DNA from: Paenibacillus validus NBRC 15382
GTDB taxonomy: Bacteria > Bacillota > Bacilli > Paenibacillales > NBRC-103111
Assembly (NCBI RefSeq): GCF_004000985.1
Contig: NZ_BIMH01000013.1
Coordinates: 1 to 64,000, forward strand
Reading direction: 5' to 3'
Length of the DNA: 64,000 nucleotides
Part shown: positions 45,617 through 54,143 of the stretch, in pieces
Position numbering within the stretch: position 1 is the first letter of the stretch
Layout of the letters: each line of letters begins with the position of its first letter
The notes under the pieces: generated by a model
Told to the model about the DNA's origin: nothing
The model's database searches: none
Seen by the model: the letters and a program-made list of their open reading frames with translations, nothing else
Translations under genes and position numbers: made by a program

Positions 45617-46492
45617 TTACAGGTGAATCGATGGAATAATCAGTTCTTTTCTCTTGTAAAATTCATGTGGCGATAGAAAATGGATACCGGAATGAATACG
45701 GGTTTCGTTGTAAAAGCGAATAAACTTTGCCACTTCTTCATAAGCTTCGGCATACGTTTCAAATTCGTGCTTGGACAAACATTCGTCTTGCAAGATGCGA
45801 TGGAAGGCCTCGATATGCGCATTCATGTTGGGCGTTCGGTTCGGAATACGCTCGTGTTCGATGCCGAGCTCTTCACAAGCGCGTTGAAAGGCGTAAGACG
45901 TAAACTGAGGACCGTTATCTGTACGGATGACCGGCTTCTGATCGGTCGCATAGTGTTTTCTTTTCCATAAAGCCTGCTTTAACGTTTGAACGGCATCTTT
46001 GCCCTCACAGCGTAATCCGATATGGTAATCGATGATGGAACGATCATAGACATCTATAATCGACAAGATGAAGAAAAAACGTTGTTCCCCTGTAATGAAG
46101 CCGTACTTCAGATCGGCTTCCCACAACTGGTTGGATGCAGTAACTGTCCGGTTTTGAGCCAGTCGCTTTGGATAATGAATTTTCTTCACGCGCTGAGGAC
46201 GAAGAACCTTCATCGCCTTGCATAACCGATATACTTTCTTTTTATTAATGATCAGATGATAATAGCGGCGCAATAAAATCGTCAGCTTAAGGTAGCCATA
46301 AGAAGCCCCTTCATTTTCGATGAACTGCAAAAGCCAAGCCTGTATTTGCTCATCCGGCACAGGAGTGCCTTGCTTTGTATACGAGTAGCCCGGAATCGGT
46401 CTACCCTCACTTACACGTTTCTCAGCTGTTTTGTAACTGGTCTGGTAATAGTACGTTGACCGGGCTACACCCACAATTCGAAGGACTTTCAC
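45617..46492 (-). CDS. IS3-family transposase OrfB (DDE integrase)
   Basis: The 291-residue catalytic part has an HTH_21-like N-terminus and an rve integrase core with the DDE residues: Asp in LWEADLKYGF, Asp in RTDNGPQFTS and Glu in NAHIEAFHRIL. The frame is open well upstream of the ATG (EVARKWINLGYPIVKVLRIV), so the protein is normally made as an OrfAB fusion by frameshifting. It appears intact. Confidence 0.93.
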   Translation of the reverse strand: MKVLRIVGVARSTYYYQTSYKTAEKRVSEGRPIPGYSYTKQGTPVPDEQIQAWLLQFIENEGASYGYLKLTILLRRYYHLIINKKKVYRLCKAMKVLRPQRVKKIHYPKRLAQNRTVTASNQLWEADLKYGFITGEQRFFFILSIIDVYDRSIIDYHIGLRCEGKDAVQTLKQALWKRKHYATDQKPVIRTDNGPQFTSYAFQRACEELGIEHERIPNRTPNMNAHIEAFHRILQDECLSKHEFETYAEAYEEVAKFIRFYNETRIHSGIHFLSPHEFYKRKELIIPSIHL

Positions 46493-46524
46493 AATCGGAT
46501 ATCCGAGGTTAATCCATTTGCGGG

Positions 46525-46857
46525 CTACTTCAATTTTGTCAGCAAGTGAGGGTTTTTCTTTTTTATGAGATCACGTAAAATGGCAATTTCGAGATCCTTT
46601 TCGCCTAGTAGTTTTTTGAGTTGCTCATTCTCCTGGGATAACTGCCGATTTTCCATCGTGATTTCCGATACGGAAACGGAATGTTCTTCCGGTATCGAAG
46701 AGGTCTTTTTACCCTCTTTATATTTGCGAACCCATCTCCCAAGCATATTGGCATTGATTTCGTATTTACGTGCCACAAGAGTTGGACTGCCGACTTCGAT
46801 CGCTTCCAAAATGATTTTTTCTTTCAATTCGGGACTGTATTGTTTACGTTGCATATT
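46525..46857 (-). CDS. IS3-family transposase OrfA (HTH)
   Basis: The 110-residue protein starts MQRKQYSPELKEKIILEAIE with an HTH of the transposase_8 type, and ends in a leucine-zipper-like coiled coil (ENRQLSQENEQLKKLLGEKD). The ATG at 46857 has a GGGAGG site. The sequence A-AAA-AAG at 46558-46565 (minus strand) near its end is a classic -1 slippery site that leads into the orfB frame. Confidence 0.9.
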   Translation of the reverse strand, partial: NMQRKQYSPELKEKIILEAIEVGSPTLVARKYEINANMLGRWVRKYKEGKKTSSIPEEHSVSVSEITMENRQLSQENEQLKKLLGEKDLEIAILRDLIKKKNPHLLTKLK

Positions 46858-46930
46858 ACATTCCTCCCTAACACTGGACATTGTACTTCAAAGACCTTAT
46901 TCTGTCCAAGTTCATTAGGGGGCTAAAAAG

Positions 46931-47281
46931 AACGCGGCCGAAGCGATGGAGCCGGGAGGAATGTTGTTCATTTCGGTATGCGAAACGCGGAAGCATCTTA
47001 CGATCGTCTTTAAGGATAACGGAAAGGGAATATCACAAGACGAGCTTACCTATTTGTTCGATCCATTTTATTCGACCAAACATCGCAAGCAAAACTTCGG
47101 TCTCGGATTGACGTACTGCTACAATGTTATTCAGCAGCATGACGGATCGATCGATATTCAAAGCGAATTGAATGTCGGGACGTCGGTCGTAATTCAAATT
47201 CCACACAAAAGGATTCGATCCCATTCGCTTCCGTTAACCGAGGTGAGGGACATTGGATCAAATCAAGGTTATGTTGGTTGA
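46931..47281 (+). pseudogene. Histidine kinase, 3' part after the IS insertion
   Basis: The 116-codon frame starts with AAEAMEPGGMLFISVCE and has the G boxes of a HATPase_c domain (FKDNGKGISQDEL, FGLGLTYCYNVIQQHDG). It is the C-terminal part of the kinase begun at 44316 and has no start site of its own. Its stop overlaps the start of the response regulator, showing the original operon order. Confidence 0.88.
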
Positions 47282-47891
47282 GGATGATGCCGTCTGGCGT
47301 GACCAACTCACAAGTTTCCTGAGCCGCGAGCATGATCTTGTCGTCGTCGGTTCGGCGGCGAACAGGGAGGATGCGGTTCATCTCGCCAGGCTTAGTGACG
47401 CGCATGTTGTGCGCATGGACCTTATTTTATCCGATAATGGGTATGACGGACTTGAAGCGGCCATGGATATTTTGGAAATAAAGCAAACCAAGATCATTAT
47501 GCTGACCGGCATCGACGAGGAAGAGGCAATTATGGATACGTATGCGGCAGGGGCAGTCAATTATGTAACGAAGGCCCACTTCGAAGATATTCCCTGCGCT
47601 ATTCGCGCTGCCTACAATAATTTGAATTACATTCATCCGGATTCGGCTGGTGTGCTGGTGAAGGAATTTCGGCGGATGAAAAGAGAGCAACGTAGTAAGC
47701 AGTTAACCTCAGCCGAGCAGGAAATATTAAGGTTCATTCATAAAGGGTACAAGCAATCAAATATTCAAAGCAAACTGCATGCAACTGAAAGCACCATAAA
47801 AAAGCATGTGAATCGTATTCTGAAGAAGCTGGGAACCCGCTCCAGCCGTGAAGCTGCCCGAAAAGCCAAGCGTCTTGGGATAATTGATTAG
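47253..47891 (+). CDS. NarL/LuxR-family response regulator
   Basis: The 212-residue protein has a receiver domain with the acidic pair Glu/Asp in MLVEDDAVW, phospho-acceptor Asp in VVRMDLILSD, and VTKA at the end. A LuxR-type HTH follows (LTSAEQEILRFIHKGYKQSN with TESTIKKHVNRILKKLGTRSS). TTG at 47253 has a GAGGTGAGGG site inside the kinase gene. Its kinase is broken by the IS element, so it may now be orphaned or constitutive. Confidence 0.92.
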   Translation: MDQIKVMLVEDDAVWRDQLTSFLSREHDLVVVGSAANREDAVHLARLSDAHVVRMDLILSDNGYDGLEAAMDILEIKQTKIIMLTGIDEEEAIMDTYAAGAVNYVTKAHFEDIPCAIRAAYNNLNYIHPDSAGVLVKEFRRMKREQRSKQLTSAEQEILRFIHKGYKQSNIQSKLHATESTIKKHVNRILKKLGTRSSREAARKAKRLGIID

Positions 47892-47903
47892 AATCTCAAA
47901 GCA

Positions 47904-47942
47904 AACAGTCCGGCTTTTAATGGAAGACCGGGCTGTTTTTCT
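47904..47942 (+). terminator. Terminator after the response regulator
   Basis: AACAGTCCGG pairs with CCGGGCTGTT (a few G-T pairs) and is followed by TTTTCTG. Confidence 0.7.
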
Positions 47943-48011
47943 GTCCTACAAACATTAAGCTTCTTCTTGAGTTAAAGACGAACAAATTCATTTGACTAGA
48001 ATAATTTCATC

Positions 48012-48039
48012 TTGACATACCCTAAGGGGGTATAGTATA
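48012..48039 (+). promoter_or_regulatory. csoR promoter with CsoR operator
   Basis: TTGACA at 48012-48017 is followed by the palindrome ATACCCTAAGGGGGTAT (48017-48033) and a GTATAT -10 region. The operator fills the spacer, so bound CsoR would block RNA polymerase. Confidence 0.8.
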
Positions 48040-48060
48040 TTTGTTGTGGGGTGATAAGTC

Positions 48061-48402
48061 GTGGCGAACCAAGAGGAATTGCTACCGGATGAAGCTGACC
48101 GTTCTTGTTGTTCTCCAGAAAGCGAAAGGAAAAGCCATCATTCGGACAAAATGAAGAACAACTTGATATCCCGTTTGAACCGTATCGAAGGCCAAATTCG
48201 CGGAGTTAAAGGGATGATTGAGAAGGATACTTATTGTGACGATGTACTGAACCAGATCGCGGCCATTCAGTCAGCCTTAAACAGCGTTGGCAAGCTTTTG
48301 CTTGAAGGACACATGAAAAGTTGTGTCGTGGAACGCATCCAGGCCGGAGAACATGAAGTCATTGACGAATTGTTGATTACGGTTAATAAATTAATGAAAT
48401 AA
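48061..48402 (+). CDS. csoR: Copper-sensing repressor CsoR
   Basis: The 113-residue protein has the CsoR fold (SRLNRIEGQIRGVKGMIEKD) with the complete Cu(I) site Cys59, His84, Cys88. Copper binding releases it from DNA. The N-terminal extension (CCSPESERKSHH) has two cysteines and two histidines and may bind extra metal. GTG at 48061 follows GTGGGGTG. It precedes copZ and copA and likely controls both through the boxes at 48017 and 48680. Confidence 0.94.
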   Translation: MANQEELLPDEADRSCCSPESERKSHHSDKMKNNLISRLNRIEGQIRGVKGMIEKDTYCDDVLNQIAAIQSALNSVGKLLLEGHMKSCVVERIQAGEHEVIDELLITVNKLMK

Positions 48403-48430
48403 TGAAATCATAAATATCGGAGGGATTTGT

Positions 48431-48631
48431 ATGAAACAAGCAACACTTAAAGTGAACGGTATGTCCTGCCAACACTGTGTCAATTCCATTGAGAAAGCCT
48501 TAAAAGAAATAGGTGCGTCGGCTCGTGTTGATCTGAAAGGCAACTCGGTTACTGTAGAATACGATGAAAATAAATTATCCTTGGATGCCGTGAAGGAAGC
48601 CATTGAAGAACAAGGCTACGAGGTTGCCTAA
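48431..48631 (+). CDS. copZ: Copper chaperone CopZ
   Basis: The 66-residue protein is one heavy-metal-associated domain with the Cu(I) site MSCQHC (Cys13, Cys16). It carries copper to CopA. A GGAGGG site precedes the ATG. It is 28 bp after csoR. Confidence 0.95.
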   Translation: MKQATLKVNGMSCQHCVNSIEKALKEIGASARVDLKGNSVTVEYDENKLSLDAVKEAIEEQGYEVA

Positions 48632-48639
48632 CAGGCATG

Positions 48640-48675
48640 GGGGGTCACTTGCTGGTGGCCTTTCTTTTTATTATT
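48640..48675 (+). terminator. Terminator after copZ
   Basis: GGTCAC pairs with GTGGCC across a short loop and is followed by TTTCTTTTTATT. It separates csoR-copZ from copA, which has its own operator. Confidence 0.6.
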
Positions 48676-48679
48676 ATAA

Positions 48680-48696
48680 ATACCCTATAGGGGTAT
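48680..48696 (+). promoter_or_regulatory. CsoR operator at copA
   Basis: ATACCCTATAGGGGTAT is a 17-bp palindrome directly upstream of copA. It overlaps an ATG at 48695 that is therefore not the start; the start at 48713 lies 16 bases further. Confidence 0.8.
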
Positions 48697-48712
48697 GAAA
48701 GAGGCGGTTTAC

Positions 48713-51148
48713 ATGCAAAACACGGAATCCCCAAAAAAACAGCAAACGACCTTGCAAATATCGGGTATGACTTGTGCCGCATGCGCAAACCGGATTGAGA
48801 AAGGATTAAACAAACTGGAAGGTGTATCGGAAGCGACAGTTAACTTTGCTCTCGAGCAGGCGTCCGTTACTTACGATCCGGATAAAGTTAAACTTCCCCA
48901 AATCGAGCGGAAAATTCAAGAGATCGGATACGATACCGTCAAAGAAGCCGTTGATTTTGAAATCAGCGGCATGACCTGTGCCGCCTGTGCCGCCCGGATT
49001 GAGAAGGGGCTCAGCAAACTGCCCGGAGTGTACAAAGCAACCGTCAATCTGGCACTGGAGACGGCACGAGTAGAATATTCACCTGCTGAGGTGTCCGCTT
49101 CGGATATGGTGAGGAAAGTGGAGCAGCTCGGCTACAAAGCAGCGATAAAACAGGAAAAACAAGAGTCTGCAGACCACAGAAAAAAAGAAATCAAGAGACA
49201 ACAAAAGAAGCTTCTCATTTCCTCCCTTTTGTCACTGCCGCTGTTATGGGCAATGGTCGGTCATTTTTCGTTTACCGCCTGGATCTGGGTGCCCGAATTG
49301 TTCATGAATCCGTGGTTTCAATTGCTTCTGGCAACGCCCGTTCAATTTATCGTCGGCCGGCATTTTTATATCGGAGCGTATAAAGCGCTTCGGAATGGCA
49401 GCGCCAATATGGATGTTTTGGTGGCGCTCGGCACGTCGGCCGCTTACTTCTATAGTCTTTATTTAACGGTTCAATGGGCCAACCAGGCTGGGGCGCATCA
49501 TGTGCCTGCTATGTACTACGAGACAAGCGCCGTGCTGATTACGCTCATTGTTCTCGGAAAACTGTTTGAAGCGTTAGCGAAAGGCCGTTCATCGGAAGCC
49601 ATCAAAACCTTGATGGGATTGCAGGCCAAGACCGCACTTGTCGTTCGCGACGGTCAGGAAGTTTCCATACCGATAGAGGAAGTTGCCGTAGGTGATGTTG
49701 TAATCGTGAAACCCGGCGAAAAAGTGCCTGTTGACGGAATCGTGCTTGAAGGTTCATCTTCTGTGGACGAGTCGATGCTGACGGGTGAAAGCATTCCTGT
49801 CGGTAAGCGGCAGGGCGATCCGGTGATCGGAGCCACCATCAATAAAAACGGCATGCTCCGCATTGAGGCAACCAAAGTAGGAAAAGAAACCGCGCTTGCG
49901 CAAATCATCAAAGTCGTCGAAGAAGCGCAAGGTTCCAAAGCGCCGATTCAACGGATTGCGGACGTGATCTCGGGTATATTCGTTCCCATTGTCGTCGGGA
50001 TTGCTGTGATCACCTTCCTGGTGTGGTATTTCGGTGTCGAACCCGGTCATTTTTCCGGCGCTTTGGAAAAAGCGATAGCGGTGCTTGTCATCGCTTGTCC
50101 GTGCGCGCTCGGATTGGCAACGCCAACCTCCATTATGGCCGGCTCTGGCCGCGCGGCGGAGCTCGGAATTCTGTTCAAAGGCGGAGAACACCTGGAATCG
50201 ACGCATAAAATTACAACTGTCGTGTTGGATAAAACCGGTACGGTAACGAAAGGCAAACCCGAGCTGACGGATGTTATCGTTTCGGAATTTATCGATGAAA
50301 GCCGCTTTCTTGCTTTGGTGGGAGCGGCCGAAAAAAACTCCGAGCATCCGCTTGCGGAAGCGATCGTAGCCGGCGTGCGGGAAAGAAACATCGTTCTGCC
50401 GCAAACTGAAGCGTTTGAAGCCGTTCCGGGTTATGGCATTCGGTCGGTCGTCGAAGGCAAAGAGGTTCTGATCGGAACAAGAAAATGGATGGTCAAAAAT
50501 CAGATCGATGCGGAATCGGCTTTCGCAACGATGAATGCACTTGAGGAATCGGGAAAAACCGCGATGCTTGTTGCCGTTGATGGGCGTTACGCCGGTATCG
50601 TAGCGGTGGCTGACACGATCAAAGACACTTCCAGGCGAGCCGTTGCCCGGTTGAAAGAACTCGGCCTCGATGTCGTCATGATCACCGGTGACAACGAACG
50701 AACCGCCCGTGCGATTGCAAGGCAGGTCGGGATCGACCGGGTACTGGCGGAAGTGCTGCCCGAAGGCAAAGCGGATGAAGTTAAGAAATTACAGCAATCG
50801 GGCAGGAAAGTGGCGATGGTCGGCGACGGCATCAATGACACCCCGGCACTTGCCACAGCCGATATCGGAATGGCCATCGGTACGGGTACCGACGTTGCCA
50901 TGGAAGCTGCAGATGTGACGCTGATGCGCGGCGACCTGAACAGCATTCCGGATGCTATCTTGATGAGCCGGAAAACAATGCGAAATATTAAACAAAACCT
51001 GTTCTGGGCTCTTGCTTATAATGTAGTCGGCATTCCCATCGCAGCAGCAGGATATTTGGCTCCTTGGCTGGCAGGCGCGGCGATGGCGTTCAGTTCGGTT
51101 TCGGTCGTACTCAACGCACTCAGGCTGCAGCGAGCCATTGTTAAATAA
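48713..51148 (+). CDS. copA: Copper-exporting P1B-type ATPase CopA
   Basis: The 811-residue pump exports Cu(I). Two N-terminal metal domains carry Cys21/Cys24 and Cys89/Cys92 (both MTCAAC). Eight membrane helices surround the CPC motif (462-464, [11 protein letters not shown]). The phosphorylation site is Asp506 in DKTGTVTKG, the SEHPLAEAI motif binds ATP, and [10 protein letters not shown] is the hinge. The ATG at 48713 follows GAGGCGG. It appears intact, and it is the main detoxifier in the copper block. Confidence 0.97.
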   Translation: MQNTESPKKQQTTLQISGMTCAACANRIEKGLNKLEGVSEATVNFALEQASVTYDPDKVKLPQIERKIQEIGYDTVKEAVDFEISGMTCAACAARIEKGLSKLPGVYKATVNLALETARVEYSPAEVSASDMVRKVEQLGYKAAIKQEKQESADHRKKEIKRQQKKLLISSLLSLPLLWAMVGHFSFTAWIWVPELFMNPWFQLLLATPVQFIVGRHFYIGAYKALRNGSANMDVLVALGTSAAYFYSLYLTVQWANQAGAHHVPAMYYETSAVLITLIVLGKLFEALAKGRSSEAIKTLMGLQAKTALVVRDGQEVSIPIEEVAVGDVVIVKPGEKVPVDGIVLEGSSSVDESMLTGESIPVGKRQGDPVIGATINKNGMLRIEATKVGKETALAQIIKVVEEAQGSKAPIQRIADVISGIFVPIVVGIAVITFLVWYFGVEPGHFSGALEKAIAVLVIACPCALGLATPTSIMAGSGRAAELGILFKGGEHLESTHKITTVVLDKTGTVTKGKPELTDVIVSEFIDESRFLALVGAAEKNSEHPLAEAIVAGVRERNIVLPQTEAFEAVPGYGIRSVVEGKEVLIGTRKWMVKNQIDAESAFATMNALEESGKTAMLVAVDGRYAGIVAVADTIKDTSRRAVARLKELGLDVVMITGDNERTARAIARQVGIDRVLAEVLPEGKADEVKKLQQSGRKVAMVGDGINDTPALATADIGMAIGTGTDVAMEAADVTLMRGDLNSIPDAILMSRKTMRNIKQNLFWALAYNVVGIPIAAAGYLAPWLAGAAMAFSSVSVVLNALRLQRAIVK

Positions 51149-51232
51149 GGGAGTGAGGGAATTGGCTTATTAAGAAATTTGCCCTCTCACCATCTGGCAA
51201 TAATAACAGAATTCTCAGGAGAATGCTGAAAG

Positions 51233-51880
51233 ATGATAAAAAAGTGGATTACACTTCTCGGCTACGTGGCGGCCATCATCGTGATCGTCATGAACAAAGG
51301 TCCGATCCTTCGTTGGTTGGATGCTGAGAGTGCTAATCATCTTCTACTGCTATTTGGTGCAGCTGTATTATTGGCCCTGATTCCTATTGTCCCTTATGGC
51401 GTTGTTGCCGGAATAATGGGGGCCAAATACGGCCCTTTTTGGGGAGGATTCCTGAATGTCATTAGCTCCACCCTTGCAGCCGCTCTGCTATTCTTGTCTG
51501 TGAGGACGGTTTTTCAGGAGCAGGGAAGAAGGCTTTTGTCAAAATACAAGCGAATGGACCGGTTTACGGAGTTGATGGAACGGAACGCGTTTCTCGCGGT
51601 TTTGACGGCCCGTCTTATCCCCTTTGTACCTGCTGCCGCTGTAAATGTTTACACTGCAATCAGTCGAATGAGATTTGGACCTTTTTTTGCGGCTACGTTG
51701 CTTGGGAAAATACCTGTTATGTTTGTGTTTGCCGTCATTGGAGACCAATTGCTCTCCGACTTGCGTGATGTTCTTTGGACATCATTGATCTATGTTCTCT
51801 TTCTTTCCGTAGTTTTTCTTATTTATTGGTTTTTCCGGAGACGATCAAACAACAAATCCAAGTCAGCCATTCAAGGTTAG
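51233..51880 (+). CDS. TVP38/TMEM64-family membrane protein
   Basis: The 215-residue protein has about five membrane segments and the SNARE-associated (DedA-like) motif region with GGFLNVISSTLAAALLFLSV, followed by LTARLIPFVPAAAVNVYTAI and GKIPVMFVFAVIGD. Members move lipids or small solutes; in several bacteria they sit with mercury or copper genes. A CAGGAG site precedes the ATG. Its role here is unknown. Confidence 0.85.
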   Translation: MIKKWITLLGYVAAIIVIVMNKGPILRWLDAESANHLLLLFGAAVLLALIPIVPYGVVAGIMGAKYGPFWGGFLNVISSTLAAALLFLSVRTVFQEQGRRLLSKYKRMDRFTELMERNAFLAVLTARLIPFVPAAAVNVYTAISRMRFGPFFAATLLGKIPVMFVFAVIGDQLLSDLRDVLWTSLIYVLFLSVVFLIYWFFRRRSNNKSKSAIQG

Positions 51881-52093
51881 ACTATACCCCGCGCCTCCGG
51901 GCTCGATCCAAGCCATGCGCGGCTTTGATTTTCGACAAACATAAGGTTGATAGTGAGCAAAACGTATTCGGATAAGAGGGCGATGATGTGATCATCGGGT
52001 TGGTCGTCTCCTGCTGCAAAATACAAAAGACAGAGGTAAAAGAAGGGGCGGTTATTACCGATAATTATCAGCATGAATTAGCATAAAATCTGC

Positions 52094-52131
52094 AAAAAAC
52101 ATGGCCGCAATTTACTTGCAACCATGTTTTC
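52094..52131 (-). terminator. Terminator of the YtkA-like lipoprotein gene
   Basis: Reading the minus strand, AAAACATGG pairs with CCATGTTTT and ends in T-rich sequence. Confidence 0.75.
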
Positions 52132-52139
52132 GTTGACTT

Positions 52140-52976
52140 TTACGGAACCTGGATTGTATAGGGGACAATGAAGGTTTTACCTTGATGTTTAAACTGCCCC
52201 CATAACTTATAAATCCCGCTTGCAGGGAATGCTGTTCCAAATTTAGCCTGTGGTCCAGTTGCCTTTTCTTCCAGGGGGTGGTTATGAATGTATTTTTCTG
52301 CGTCGGCACTCAAAATAACGACGTGACCCACTGCACCTAAGTACGGTTCAAGGTTTGTAATCGGTTGTTTCGTACTGGCATCAAGAAAATTGAATGTCAT
52401 GGTCAGTTCTTTTCCTGCCTGAAGCTGGTCGAAGGATAAAGATACTTCTTTCCCTTCAACGACTTTGGTTAAGTTAGTCTCCGGTGTAAGTGGCTGAGCG
52501 GCAGGAACATCCCCGGAGACTTTGACCCATTGACTTTCCGTTTTCGCTTCACCGCCCTCTGGGATAAAATCAGCGATGAGTTTATAATCTCCCCCTGTTG
52601 GGAATTGAGTGCGAATTTGGAACAGCCCTTTTCCCTTGTAATCAGGATGGATATGATTAAAAAATGACAGATCTTTATTAACAACGATTAAATGCATTTG
52701 TTTTTCATGACTGACTTGAAATTTCTCAATCGGCTTCCCCGTATTATCCTGGATCTGAATGGAAATCTGTTCGTCCTTTCCGCTTTGCGGTGCAGAATCG
52801 GCAAATTTCCAAACGGCCTGAACTTGCGACGTATTGGTTGATTCTTTTCCGCCGGACGGCTGATTATGTTGATTGTGATCCATGCCCGGCATCGTCTGAT
52901 TTTGCTTTGGTTTTTGAGCGCAGGCTGAAAGCAGTACAATGGTCAAACAAATGACAAATAACCAGCGAAAGTTCAC
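52140..52976 (-). CDS. YtkA-like copper-region lipoprotein
   Basis: The 278-residue protein has a lipoprotein signal (VICLTIVLLSAC, lipid cysteine near residue 18) and a Met/His-rich linker (MPGMDHNQHN). Two YtkA-like beta-sandwich domains follow (about 50-155 and 160-275), with HIHPDYKGKG and HNHPLEEKA. It probably binds copper on the outer membrane face and may pass it to the copper oxidase. GTG at 52976 has AAGGGG upstream; the longer frame overlaps the cysteine-rich gene and is rejected. Confidence 0.82.
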   Translation of the reverse strand: MNFRWLFVICLTIVLLSACAQKPKQNQTMPGMDHNQHNQPSGGKESTNTSQVQAVWKFADSAPQSGKDEQISIQIQDNTGKPIEKFQVSHEKQMHLIVVNKDLSFFNHIHPDYKGKGLFQIRTQFPTGGDYKLIADFIPEGGEAKTESQWVKVSGDVPAAQPLTPETNLTKVVEGKEVSLSFDQLQAGKELTMTFNFLDASTKQPITNLEPYLGAVGHVVILSADAEKYIHNHPLEEKATGPQAKFGTAFPASGIYKLWGQFKHQGKTFIVPYTIQVP

Positions 52977-53038
52977 GTAAACCGACCCCTTATTTCGGTT
53001 GTTTTGAAAAAAGGGAGCAGTTGCTCCCTCTGCCATGA

Positions 53039-53380
53039 TTAAGCAGCCATTTTTCTGCACTCGTCGGCGCATTTTTTGCAAAGATCGGCACATTTTTGGC
53101 AATGTTCATCTTTGAATTTGCCGCATTCCGCGGCGCAAGCATCGCAAATGGTTGCACATACATTACAAATTTGCTTGGCATACGAACTATCCCGTGACAT
53201 GAATTGAGATGCCAACGAGCATATGTCTGCGCAGTCCCGCAGTAACTGAATGCAGCGGACTCTTGCCTGTACATCGGGTTCATTCAAACAGGCGGTTAAG
53301 CAATGTTCACAAGCTTGAAGGCAGGCGTTGCAAGCATCGATACAAGTTTGACGTTGAGCTGTATGCATCATGACAGACAT
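53039..53380 (-). CDS. Four-helix-bundle copper-storage protein (Csp-like)
   Basis: The 113-residue protein has 19 cysteines spaced 3-4 apart along helices (TCIDACNACLQACEHCLTAC and CNVCATICDACAAECG are two such stretches). This is the copper-storage protein (Csp/DUF326) pattern, where cysteines line the bundle core and bind many Cu(I) ions. No signal peptide is present, so it is cytosolic (Csp3-like). The ATG at 53380 follows AAGGAG. It lies beside the YtkA-like lipoprotein and likely buffers copper. Confidence 0.9.
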   Translation of the reverse strand: MSVMMHTAQRQTCIDACNACLQACEHCLTACLNEPDVQARVRCIQLLRDCADICSLASQFMSRDSSYAKQICNVCATICDACAAECGKFKDEHCQKCADLCKKCADECRKMAA

Positions 53381-53479
53381 GAAAAAGCTCTCCTTTCCAA
53401 AAACTGTGATGGTGTTAAACACATCATTTAGATTTCCCAAGCGAACCTTCAATATTCGTCAGTATAGGACATCCAATCC

Positions 53480-53494
53480 GTATCTGGGGGGTAT
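53480..53494. promoter_or_regulatory. Possible CsoR-type half-site box
   Basis: GTATCTGGGGGGTAT lies between the divergent Csp-like and methyltransferase genes and resembles a CsoR palindrome with a shortened, imperfect left arm. The call is weak. Confidence 0.35.
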
Positions 53495-53498
53495 CATT

Positions 53499-54141
53499 AT
53501 GGATGAACGTAAGAAAATCATACCTGCACTTCGCTACAATTGGTTGACATCGCTTTACGATCCGATAATGCGTTGGACAATTCGTGTAGAGACTTTTAAA
53601 CATCAGTTGGTGACACAAGCAAATATCAGAGACAGGCATCGGGTACTTGAACGGGGACGCTTACACTTCTGATCAAAAAAATCCATCCGGAGCCAAAGTG
53701 GATGGACTTGATGGGGATGAGAAAGTGTTGGAGATTGCCCGTCATAAAATGTCTAAGCTTCATTCCGATATTCAATTTGTTCACGGATTCTCGTTCGAAC
53801 TGCCTTATCCGGAGAATGCGTTCGACCGGGTTATCTCCAGCTTGATGTTTCATCATTTGACGCGGGAAGATAAAAGCAAAACGTTACATGAGGTTTATCG
53901 GGTTCTGCGGCCGGGCGGAGAACTGCATATTGCCGATTGGGGCAAAGCCCAAAATGCTATCATGCGAACCGCATTCTTTTCTGTTCAATTACTTGACGGG
54001 TTCCTTACAACGACCGATCATGTAACCGGTGTGTTTCCGGAACTGATCCGAAAGGCTGGTTTTGCCGACGTCAAGGAGGAGAATCGATTCATGACGGTAT
54101 ATGGTACCCTATCTTTATATAGCGCTAAAAAATTGGACTAA
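53499..54141 (+). pseudogene. SAM-dependent methyltransferase, two frameshifts
   Basis: The ATG at 53499 opens MDERKKIIPALRYNWLTSL and continues with RVLE; then the frame changes. Sequence in frame 3 reads TGTLTLLIKKIHPE, and frame 2 resumes with AKVDGLDGDEKVLEIARHK and runs to a normal end (RVLRPGGELHIADWGKAQ). Both shifts fall in or near the glycine-rich SAM-binding loop, where several bases are lost. The gene is probably dead unless frameshifted; a sequencing error would need two events. It resembles UbiE-type enzymes. Confidence 0.82.
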
Positions 54142-54143
54142 TG

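Larger units (their letters stand above)
45400..46930 (-). mobile_element. IS3-family insertion sequence (IS150-like group)
   Basis: The element of about 1.53 kb has imperfect inverted ends: TAACCCCTTAAGTTTGGACAG at the left and, read from the right, TAGCCCCCTAATGAACTTGGACAG. It carries orfA and orfB on the minus strand. Direct repeats AACGCGG lie at 45393-45399 and 46931-46937 and look like the target-site duplication. It has inserted into the ATPase domain of a histidine kinase gene. The intergenic part (45423-45616) contains a large nested inverted repeat. Exact ends are uncertain by a few bases. Confidence 0.9.

Noticed and set aside
48695-48712. ATG at 48695 as the start of copA
   Set aside because: It lies inside the CsoR operator and has no ribosome site; the ATG at 48713 does.
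51881-52093. Short frames between the TVP38-like and YtkA-like genes
   Set aside because: None has a plausible start or protein-like composition; nothing else is seen there.
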